From: an uncultured Collinsella sp.
Lineage (GTDB): Bacteria > Actinomycetota > Coriobacteriia > Coriobacteriales > Coriobacteriaceae
Assembly: GCA_902490325.1 (NCBI GenBank)
Contig: CABUDJ010000084.1
Span: forward strand, 1 to 7,315
Direction of reading: 5' to 3'
Length of the DNA stretch: 7,315 nucleotides
Shown here piece by piece: positions 1 to 5,587 of this stretch. Under the pieces are notes generated by a model. That model worked only from the letters and a program-made list of their open reading frames with translations. It was not told the origin of the DNA and made no database searches. Both the position numbers and the translations under genes were made by a program. Numbering within the stretch: position 1 is the stretch's first letter; the number at the start of each line of letters is the position of its first letter.

Positions 1-42
1 CGGGAAGTGGAAGACGCACTCTTACGGGAGTTCGCGCGCTAG
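1..42 (+). CDS. Possible C-terminal end of a plus-strand gene (partial)
   Basis: Frame 1 from the window edge reads REVEDALLREFAR and then a TAG stop at 40-42. The mix of charged and hydrophobic residues resembles the amphipathic helical end of a soluble protein, and it is the most protein-like of the three forward frames here. If real, this gene runs toward the exporter operon and converges with it. The stop codon lies inside the left arm of the hairpin at 39-59. Thirteen codons are too few to identify a family, and an open frame of this length is easily chance, so this is a weak call. Confidence 0.3.
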   Translation, partial: REVEDALLREFAR

Positions 43-59
43 GCGCTCGCCGCGCCTAG
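39..59. terminator. Perfect 8-bp-stem GC-rich hairpin in the convergent gap
   Basis: CTAGGCGC (39-46) and GCGCCTAG (52-59) are perfect inverted repeats around a 5-base loop. An 8-bp palindrome, AGGGCCCT, follows at 58-65. Neither strand has a proper T-tract after the stem, so it is not a textbook intrinsic terminator. Its place between the end of the exporter operon and a possible convergent plus-strand gene makes a transcription-stopping or RNA 3'-end-protecting role the likeliest. Confidence 0.4.
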
Positions 60-66
60 GGCCCTT

Positions 67-143
67 CAATCAGTTGCGGTGAAATAGTGTCTGTTTTTGC
101 TGCTAGATAGCATATTTAGTCCCTAATTCACCGCAACTTGTTG
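67..143. repeat. Near-palindromic element with 12-bp perfect arms (REP/MITE-like)
   Basis: AGTTGCGGTGAA (72-83) and TTCACCGCAACT (127-138) are perfect inverted repeats. The pairing register, centred at about 105, extends outward to 67-69/141-143, with a wobble at 70/140 and one mismatch at 71/139. It continues inward through 85-87/123-125, 89/121, 91-92/118-119 and 98-101/109-112. The whole stretch could therefore form a long interrupted hairpin or cruciform. It is less GC-rich than the flanking genes and starts 8 bp past the permease stop codon (152-154). No protein is encoded. It could be a dispersed repeat or a long operon-end hairpin; from one copy I cannot tell which. Confidence 0.6.
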
Positions 144-151
144 GTGGTGGC

Positions 152-1366
152 TTACTGGTAGCGTAGGCACTCCACCGGGTCGAGCTTTGCCGCGCGTCGA
201 GCGGGATAGAAGCCAAAGATTACGCCGATGCCGACCGATACGGCGAACGCGATCAACACTGTCGTAATGGAGAAGCTTGGCGTGATCGTCCCGGTAGCTC
301 CAAACTCGCTCATGATACCCGAGCTTGCGGCAAAGAACGTGAGTCCCCATGCCAGCAGATAGCCAATCAGGACACCCAATAGTCCGCCGGTGACGCACAG
401 CGCCGAGGACTCGGCCAAAAACTGCGCGGTGATATCGCGACGACTGGCGCCCAGAGCACGGCGGATGCCGATCTCGCGGATGCGTTCAGATACGTTGGTG
501 AGCATCATATTCATAATGCCGATACCGCCGACAAGCAGCGAGATGCTGGCGACAGCACCCATGATGAGCGAGAATGCGCCCATAAAGGAGTTGAGTGCAT
601 CGATAGCGCTTTTCATGGAGGTTGCCGATACACTGTCGTACTCGTCCTCCTCCTCGATGCCCTTCATCGCGCGCACCTTGGACTCGATGGTTTTGCAGAG
701 CTCATCCATGTCCGTGCCCTCGGCGGCAAGTGCCGTCACGCTGGGGAATGAAGGATTCTCGTCGCCAAACAGTCCGGAGATAGTTTCGCGTGGCATATAC
801 AGCGTGAGCGAGCCCATGGAGTCGCTGCCGCCATCAATCACGCCTACAATCTGCACCTCGCCGTTGGACACCTTGATGGTTTTCCCCAGCGCATCCTGTT
901 CGTTGCCGTAAAGCTGATCGGCGCCGTTGCGGCTGATGAGCGCCACGCGCGAGCCTGATTGGGACTCGGCCTGGGAATAGGTGCGCCCCGCAACGAGCTT
1001 GCTGGCCCCCACGGCGTCGAGCATGTCGCTATCGACACCCTGTGCCATGACGGTATAGCTTTTATCGCCGGTCTTATACTCGGTATACGCGCTGTCGACA
1101 ATGCCGATCTGCTCTATCTGCGGCACCAGTTTTTGAAGCTTCTCGATGTCCGACTCGGTGAGTTCTTGCGACGAATAGATTTGCACCATGCGTGCCGCAT
1201 TGAGGCCCAGACTGTTGACCAGGCTGTTTTGGATGCCGCCGATGAGCGACGTCATGGCGATAACCGAGGCGATGCCGATGACAATGCCCAGGATGGTGAG
1301 CAGGCTGCGCCCCTTGTTGGCTTCGAGCGAGTGAAGGGCTTCCTGGATGAGATCGCGGGCGCTCAT
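152..1366 (-). CDS. MacB-type ABC transporter permease (FtsX/MacB fold)
   Basis: This 404-residue membrane subunit of a MacAB-like exporter is expected to pair with the ATPase encoded just upstream and to transmit ATP-driven motion to an extracytoplasmic domain rather than form a classical channel. The layout is standard: a cytoplasmic start, TM1 at about 21-43, a large extracytoplasmic MacB_PCD-like domain at about 45-260, then TM2 (262-288), TM3 (318-347) and TM4 (367-389). The stretch ERIREIGIRRALGASRRDI (294-312) and the ending PARRAAKLDPVECLRYQ are typical family signatures. The ATPase is a separate protein, unlike Gram-negative MacB, where both are fused; this matches Gram-positive YknY/YknZ-type systems. 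The ATG overlaps the ATPase stop as ATGA, and AAAGGAG at 1374-1380 lies 7 nt upstream, so the start is secure. The substrate is unknown; peptides, toxins and lipid-like drugs are typical for the family. Confidence 0.93.
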   Translation of the reverse strand: MSARDLIQEALHSLEANKGRSLLTILGIVIGIASVIAMTSLIGGIQNSLVNSLGLNAARMVQIYSSQELTESDIEKLQKLVPQIEQIGIVDSAYTEYKTGDKSYTVMAQGVDSDMLDAVGASKLVAGRTYSQAESQSGSRVALISRNGADQLYGNEQDALGKTIKVSNGEVQIVGVIDGGSDSMGSLTLYMPRETISGLFGDENPSFPSVTALAAEGTDMDELCKTIESKVRAMKGIEEEDEYDSVSATSMKSAIDALNSFMGAFSLIMGAVASISLLVGGIGIMNMMLTNVSERIREIGIRRALGASRRDITAQFLAESSALCVTGGLLGVLIGYLLAWGLTFFAASSGIMSEFGATGTITPSFSITTVLIAFAVSVGIGVIFGFYPARRAAKLDPVECLRYQ

Positions 1367-2136
1367 GCCACCACTCCTTTCGGCGGGTTGGCGGAGGCGG
1401 AAATCATGGGCAGGTTATCTACAGCGCTGCGTAGGGTCCGCGGTGCATGTGGAATATACGCGCCATCGTGAATGCGACCGTCGCGGATGGTCACGGCACG
1501 GTCGGCCTCGGCGGCGATGCCGGGGTCGTGTGTGATAAGCACGATGGTTTTGCCGCGCTTCTGGAGCTTATGGAAGGTCTCCATCACAAGCGCTCCGGTA
1601 GCGGAGTCCAGGTTTCCCGTCGGCTCATCGGCCAGGATGATGGGCGGGTCATTGACGAGGGCGCGCGCGATTGCGACGCGCTGCATCTGGCCGCCCGAGA
1701 GCTCGGATATGCGGTGGTCCCAGTGGTCGACGGGCAGCGTGACAGCCTGCAGCGCGTGAACGGCGCGCATTTCGCGCTGGCTACGGGGCACATTGGTGTA
1801 GGCCAGCGGCAGCATGACGTTTTCGATAACCGACAGGCGCGGCAGCAGGTTGAAGCTCTGAAAGACAAAGCCAATGCTCAGGGCGCGGACTTCGGTGAGC
1901 TCGTCATCATCGAGCTCGGCCACGTTGAGCCCTTGCAGGTAATAGTCGCCCGCCGTCGGTTTGTCCAGGCAGCCCAGGATGTTCATGAGCGTTGACTTGC
2001 CCGAGCCCGAAGGGCCGGTAATGGCGACGAACTCGCCGGGTTCTACCGCCAGGCTCACGTTGTGCAGGATGTGGGCGCAACCCGCCTCGCTCTCAAAAAT
2101 GCGGTGCACGTTGCGGATGTCGATAACGGGACGCAT
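1363..2136 (-). CDS. MacB/LolD-family ABC transporter ATP-binding protein
   Basis: This 257-residue cytoplasmic ATPase drives the exporter. All the motifs of an active ABC nucleotide-binding domain are present: Walker A GPSGSGKST (41-49), the Q-loop at Q93 (QSFNLLPRL), signature LSGGQ (146-150), Walker B IILADEPT (166-173), D-loop GNLDS (174-178) and the switch histidine H203 in ITHD. The GCLDKPTAG and GNLDS contexts are characteristic of the LolD/MacB/FtsE branch. About 28 residues after the conserved core (229-257, from AYIPHAPRTL to the end) have no family motif I recognise. The ATG shares its A with the adaptor stop codon (TAATG at 2134-2138), preceded by a modest GAGGG (2143-2147), which suggests translation is coupled to the adaptor. 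Its last codons contain the permease ribosome binding site. Confidence 0.95.
   Translation of the reverse strand: MRPVIDIRNVHRIFESEAGCAHILHNVSLAVEPGEFVAITGPSGSGKSTLMNILGCLDKPTAGDYYLQGLNVAELDDDELTEVRALSIGFVFQSFNLLPRLSVIENVMLPLAYTNVPRSQREMRAVHALQAVTLPVDHWDHRISELSGGQMQRVAIARALVNDPPIILADEPTGNLDSATGALVMETFHKLQKRGKTIVLITHDPGIAAEADRAVTIRDGRIHDGAYIPHAPRTLRSAVDNLPMISASANPPKGVVA
1374..1380 (-). promoter_or_regulatory. Ribosome binding site of the permease, inside the ATPase gene
   Basis: AAAGGAG ends 7 nt before the permease ATG at 1366. It is built from the Lys-Gly codons near the ATPase C-terminus, followed by the ATGA stop/start overlap. This fixes the permease start and points to re-initiation or coupled translation, giving balanced amounts of the two subunits. 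Confidence 0.75.
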
Positions 2137-3572
2137 TACATGCCCTCGTCGTCAGACATGCTGCCCGAATCCGTGCTGTAGCCGCCTTCAGCCGTTGCGT
2201 CCGCTCCGGTGTCCATGACGAGGGTGTCGCCATCGCGCAGCTTGGTAACCGGCACGTTGGGGTTGATCTCGTTGCCCTGGTCGTCGCGCTTTACCTGTGT
2301 CTTGCCGACTACGGCTTCGTTGTCGTTTTGCGTCACGACGGTCACCTTCACGCGACGGGTATGCTTGCCCTCGTCATCGGTTGCCACGTTGACGTAATAG
2401 TGTTCGCCGTCTTCGGTCATGAGCGCCATCGTCGGCACCATCACCACGTCGTCGAGCTGCTCGGTCACCACCGATACCTCGGCCGTCATGCCCGGCTTCA
2501 GGCGCGCGTCGGGCGCCTCTATGAGAATGTCGACGTTAAAGGTTACGCTGCCGCCGCCACCGTTGGCGGCGTCGGAGTTTGCCACCGAGGCGATGGCCGT
2601 GACCGTTCCCTGGCTTACGATATCGGGAAACGCGGGATACGTGACGTTGGCACTCTGCCCAACGGCGATCTTGGCGATGTCCTTTTCTCCCACCTGTACG
2701 GTCACCTTCATCTTGGATAGGTCGGCGATCTGCATGCACTGCTTGCCGCCGCTCGTATCGCTTTCGCCCATGATCATGCCGCCTGTTACCGTGGCTCCCA
2801 CCTTGGCGTTGAGCTCCACGATACTGCCCGAGCTCGGGGCCGTGACCGTACGACTGGCCGCCTTGGCGTTCGCCTGATCGAGGTTTGCCTGGGCCGATGC
2901 GAGGCTGCGCTGCGCGGCCGATACGGCGTTCGTGTCCGCCGATGCGGCGGAGACGCCAGCCGCTGCGGAAGCTCCATCGACGTCCGTCGTTGGGGTGGCC
3001 TGAGCGGCAGCTGCGGCTTTCTTCGCATTAGCGAGGTCTTCTTGAGCGGCAGCAACTGCACGCTGCGCCTCGGCAACGTTGCGATCGAGCTCGTCGTTTT
3101 TAATGGTCATAAGCACGTCGCCCTCGTTGACGGATTGGCCCGCCTGCACGTTGATCGAATCGACCGTACCGTCGACAGAAGGGGAGACCACTGAGGACGA
3201 AATGGGTTTGAGCTGGCCTTTCGCCTCGACCGTTGTGGTAAACGTGCCCTCGGTCACCATGTCGGTCACCGGCCCGTTGTTGCCTGCGGGCCGTGCGTTG
3301 ATGGCTAAGGTCACGACAACGGCGATGAGCACAATGGCGGCCACGACGCCGGCCGCAATGCCGCGTCGGATGAGCTTTTTGCGTCGACGTTCGGCACGTT
3401 TTGCCTTGAGCTTGGCATATGCCTCTTCATCGGAAATCTCGGTCGCATCGTTCGCGCGTCCGCTCTGCTTATCGGCATGTACGTTTGTAATCAGAGGAAT
3501 CGTTTCGGTGACATCTTCGAGCGTGTGCTCGGTATCATCCGGGCCCGGGGTGGTCGTGGGGACATTCGGCAT
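2136..3572 (-). CDS. MacA-like membrane-fusion (periplasmic-adaptor family) protein of the ABC exporter
   Basis: This 478-residue HlyD/MacA-family adaptor is anchored in the membrane and works with the permease and ATPase encoded downstream. In order it has: a polar cytoplasmic segment (1-64) ending in the basic run KAKRAERRRKKLIRR; one TM helix (about 71-92); the first half of a barrel-sandwich (lipoyl-like) domain (about 116-156, SPSVDGTVDSINVQAGQSV); an Ala-rich helical hairpin (about 158-238); the second lipoyl half (240-262, VTAPSSGSIVELNAKVG); a beta-barrel domain (about 285-370, with LKPGMTAEVSV); a membrane-proximal region; and an acidic Ser/Gly-rich tail (455-478). The helical hairpin is short, which fits an exporter that need not reach a TolC-like channel. 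An in-frame extension to 3635 exists, but AAAGGAG (3578-3584) 5 nt before the ATG at 3572 fixes this start. Its stop overlaps the ATPase start by one base. Confidence 0.92.
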   Translation of the reverse strand: MPNVPTTTPGPDDTEHTLEDVTETIPLITNVHADKQSGRANDATEISDEEAYAKLKAKRAERRRKKLIRRGIAAGVVAAIVLIAVVVTLAINARPAGNNGPVTDMVTEGTFTTTVEAKGQLKPISSSVVSPSVDGTVDSINVQAGQSVNEGDVLMTIKNDELDRNVAEAQRAVAAAQEDLANAKKAAAAAQATPTTDVDGASAAAGVSAASADTNAVSAAQRSLASAQANLDQANAKAASRTVTAPSSGSIVELNAKVGATVTGGMIMGESDTSGGKQCMQIADLSKMKVTVQVGEKDIAKIAVGQSANVTYPAFPDIVSQGTVTAIASVANSDAANGGGGSVTFNVDILIEAPDARLKPGMTAEVSVVTEQLDDVVMVPTMALMTEDGEHYYVNVATDDEGKHTRRVKVTVVTQNDNEAVVGKTQVKRDDQGNEINPNVPVTKLRDGDTLVMDTGADATAEGGYSTDSGSMSDDEGM

Positions 3573-3577
3573 AGCGT

Positions 3578-3584
3578 CTCCTTT
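3578..3584 (-). promoter_or_regulatory. Strong ribosome binding site deciding the adaptor start
   Basis: AAAGGAG with a 5-nt spacer (ACGCT) precedes the ATG at 3570-3572. It rules out the longer in-frame start at 3635, which would translate 21 residues read from the leader hairpin and its flanks. Confidence 0.8.
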
Positions 3585-3606
3585 ATAGAAAGTACCTCGA
3601 TAAGTA

Positions 3607-3636
3607 TATGCGCCCACCGGTTGGGGTGGGCGCATA
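3607..3636 (-). terminator. 12-bp-stem hairpin between transpeptidase and exporter (terminator or leader attenuator)
   Basis: The stem pairs 3607-3618 with 3625-3636 without mismatch (core GCGCCCACC/GGTGGGCGC) around a 6-base loop. On the minus strand it lies 68 nt beyond the transpeptidase stop and 34 nt before the adaptor start codon. The bases that follow on that strand read TACTTATCGAGG, not a U-tract, so intrinsic termination would be weak or need Rho or other factors. It could end the transpeptidase mRNA, act as a partial terminator that sets exporter levels, or protect an mRNA end. The rest of the 132-bp gap shows no convincing promoter; a TATACT at 3603-3608 overlaps the stem and has no -35 box. 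Confidence 0.5.
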
Positions 3637-3704
3637 GAACGGTTTCTTTCGGAACTGTTAGATTGGTCGCAGCGGTTCCACGTTGTAGGAATGCGCGCGT
3701 TGCA

Positions 3705-5438
3705 CTACGAGTGGACAACCACGCATAGGCCGACTTTGATGCAGTCGTGAAGTGCCTTGGCGTCTGCCAGGCGCAGGTTGATGCAGCCGTGGCTGCCGCA
3801 CCATTTGTACGACTCGGCGTTATCGAAGCTCTTGTCGTTTTGCCAGGTGGCATCATGGAAGCCGATCATGTTGCCCTCAAACGGCATCCAGTAGCTCACC
3901 GGACTCTCGTATTTGGGCTTGCCGGTCTCGGGGTCCTTGGCTCCCATCAGGGTGCTGCCGCCGTCGTTGCTGTTGATCTGCCAGACGCCCTCGGGCGTGG
4001 CGTCCTCGCCCGGCTTGCCCGAGATAAAGTTGGCCTCCCAAACGATATTTCCGCTCTCGTCATAGTAGCGCGCGTGCTGTTCGGACAAGTCGACGTCGAT
4101 ATACGCCTTCCAGTCGGGCTCTCCCTTTGCGGTAAAGGTGTCGGCCTTCTGGGAGTACTTGATCTCGATTTCGCCGGTCTGCTTGTTGTTAATGGCGTCC
4201 TCGACCTGCTTGGCGAGCGAGCTGCTGTCGATGGACCAACCAAAGTCGCCGCCTTCGACGGCGCACTGCTTGCCATCGGCGCGCGTCCACCAGCGAGTGG
4301 AGCCCACGGTATTAAAGCCGTTGGCGAGTTCGGCTGCCCAGTTGCTGATCTGCGACGTATCGAGCGTTGGGTTGGCGGGATCGGCAAAGCTGATCCACTG
4401 CAATACGGAGCTGCCATCAACCTTGCCGGCATCCTCGCCGTTGAGCTTGAGGGTCACGTTGACGCCCAGGAAGTTGTTGGCGGCATCGCATGCGGCCTGA
4501 ATCTGATCATCGGTCAGCGTTCCATTGAGCGGCTCATAGGCATCGTTGCCGAGCTTGGAAAGATCTACGGACTCGGCCAGCGAGGCAAGCTCGAGCTCGG
4601 CATACTTAATGACATGCTCGCGGTTGATTTTCTCGTTGGAGCGCGCCTTCTCGACGGTAAACTTGCCGGCCTGCTCGTCATAGGAGCTATTGGCCTCGAA
4701 CGTGCCCGAACGGCCCTCGTTAAACTCGTCGATAGCGGCGCCCAGGTCCTCCTCAAACTTCTTTTGGTCAAAGGCGTCGGAGAGCATGGACAGGTCGACG
4801 TCTTGATCAAGATCGACTTCGTTGGAGGTAGCGGTTGTTTTGGTCTTGCCGCTTAAGGATTCCACAAGGCGGACCGGCCAAATAAAGGCTTCGTTGTGGC
4901 TGATGATTTCTTTTGCGGCAGCTTCGCCGTCGACGATGGGCTCATCGGACTCGGGCTGATAGGTCCAGCTAAAGTCATCGCCTGTCACGGTGAGCTTATA
5001 GTGCTTCCATGCCGAGTTGACCTTGGTGGCGGCAGACGAAGCGTTGGAGAAGGAGACGTCGACGCCGGCAATGGTGGTGTTGGGGTAGGCTACCTGCGAA
5101 AACGCTACGACGCCTACGATATAGACAATGACGATTAGACCCAGGATGACAAAGAGCGTCGTCTTTTTGCCCGACTTATTGTTCTCGGCGGGTTTGCGCG
5201 CGGGGCCGCGATCGCCTCGAGCGTGCGTGGGGGGCTGCTTGGGCGCATTGCCATTTGCCTGGCGCTGCTGACGTTGTTGACGCTGCTGTCGCTGTTGGTT
5301 CGGGCGTTGGGAAGCGTTTGCCGCACCACGCTGCTGACCGTGGCTCGGCGCGATAGGACGCGGCGACTGAACGCCGCCGGTGTGCCTGCTCGGCTGCTGC
5401 GGATCGGGAATCAGTTGAGTTCGATCGTTTTGCGACAT
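3705..5438 (-). CDS. Membrane-anchored L,D-transpeptidase (YkuD) with peptidoglycan-binding domains
   Basis: This 577-residue cell-wall enzyme probably forms 3-3 peptidoglycan cross-links or modifies stem peptides outside the membrane. It has: a disordered Gln/Pro/Arg-rich cytoplasmic tail (1-90) with four QQR repeats at 48-59; one TM helix (93-113); a long extracytoplasmic region (about 120-420) resembling PG_binding_4 modules; and a C-terminal YkuD domain (about 444-577). The catalytic motif SHGCIN carries Cys552 and His550, with upstream His528 in GFHDATW completing the usual pattern. No cleavable signal peptide is seen, so it should stay as a type II membrane protein. The ATG at 5447 lies only 1 nt from the GAAGGA site; the ATG at 5438 has a 10-nt spacer and is preferred. 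It has its own promoter (5496-5524). Enzymes of this type can bypass penicillin-binding proteins; resistance here is not shown. It has six cysteines, all in the extracytoplasmic part. Confidence 0.92.
   Translation of the reverse strand: MSQNDRTQLIPDPQQPSRHTGGVQSPRPIAPSHGQQRGAANASQRPNQQRQQRQQRQQRQANGNAPKQPPTHARGDRGPARKPAENNKSGKKTTLFVILGLIVIVYIVGVVAFSQVAYPNTTIAGVDVSFSNASSAATKVNSAWKHYKLTVTGDDFSWTYQPESDEPIVDGEAAAKEIISHNEAFIWPVRLVESLSGKTKTTATSNEVDLDQDVDLSMLSDAFDQKKFEEDLGAAIDEFNEGRSGTFEANSSYDEQAGKFTVEKARSNEKINREHVIKYAELELASLAESVDLSKLGNDAYEPLNGTLTDDQIQAACDAANNFLGVNVTLKLNGEDAGKVDGSSVLQWISFADPANPTLDTSQISNWAAELANGFNTVGSTRWWTRADGKQCAVEGGDFGWSIDSSSLAKQVEDAINNKQTGEIEIKYSQKADTFTAKGEPDWKAYIDVDLSEQHARYYDESGNIVWEANFISGKPGEDATPEGVWQINSNDGGSTLMGAKDPETGKPKYESPVSYWMPFEGNMIGFHDATWQNDKSFDNAESYKWCGSHGCINLRLADAKALHDCIKVGLCVVVHS
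5262..5297 (-). repeat. Four 9-bp tandem repeats encoding (QQR)x4 in the transpeptidase tail
   Basis: Four consecutive 9-base units on the plus strand, gcgctgctg, acgttgttg, acgctgctg and tcgctgttg, encode Gln-Gln-Arg four times on the minus strand. The units differ at synonymous positions, so selection on the protein, or an old repeat, is likelier than recent slippage. The tail is basic and cytoplasmic, next to the membrane segment. Confidence 0.8.
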
Positions 5439-5448
5439 CGTATGCATA

Positions 5449-5454
5449 TCCTTC
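5449..5454 (-). promoter_or_regulatory. Ribosome binding site of the L,D-transpeptidase
   Basis: GAAGGA lies 10 nt before the ATG at 5436-5438 and only 1 nt before the alternative in-frame ATG at 5445-5447. The spacing favours the downstream ATG, giving a protein starting MSQNDRTQLI. The spacer is somewhat long, so the choice is likely rather than certain. Confidence 0.6.
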
Positions 5455-5495
5455 GATTTTCGCCTTGCGGTTCATCGTGTTTTTACTGGGCTTGC

Positions 5496-5524
5496 ATTAT
5501 AGCGATTGCCCTGCTGTTTGTGGC
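5496..5524 (-). promoter_or_regulatory. Sigma-70-type promoter for the L,D-transpeptidase
   Basis: A perfect -10 box TATAAT (5501 to 5496, minus strand) is preceded, after a 17-base spacer, by GCCACA (5524 to 5519), which matches the consensus -35 only in its ACA half. Transcription would start near 5489-5490, giving a leader of about 50 nt. The promoter lies just past the serine dehydratase terminator, which supports a separate transcript. No operator-like repeat is visible around it. Confidence 0.6.
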
Positions 5525-5542
5525 ACGGAAACGGTGGCATTC

Positions 5543-5569
5543 AAAAGAGGTGGGACATTTGTCCCACCT
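5543..5569 (-). terminator. Intrinsic terminator of the serine dehydratase gene
   Basis: AGGTGGGACA (5548-5557) pairs perfectly with TGTCCCACCT (5560-5569), leaving two central bases; a real RNA loop would open one more pair. On the minus strand the stem begins 18 nt after the stop codon and is followed by CTTTTGA, a short T-run. The plus strand has no T-run, so it most likely acts in the minus direction. The U-tract is short, so efficiency is uncertain. Confidence 0.65.
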
Positions 5570-5587
5570 TTGAGTCGTTCTTTGCCG

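Noticed and set aside
3603..3608. TATACT as the -10 box of an exporter promoter
   Set aside because: It overlaps the base of the hairpin stem, and no -35-like hexamer lies 16-19 bases upstream. A weaker option, CTAACA with TCTATG further upstream, matches too poorly to report as a feature.
3747..4856. Long plus-strand open frame (369 codons) opposite the transpeptidase
   Set aside because: It lies wholly antisense to a gene with a clear catalytic motif and domain order. Its Leu/Val/Gly/Ala-rich, low-complexity translation is the usual mirror of GC-rich codons and shows no family motif.
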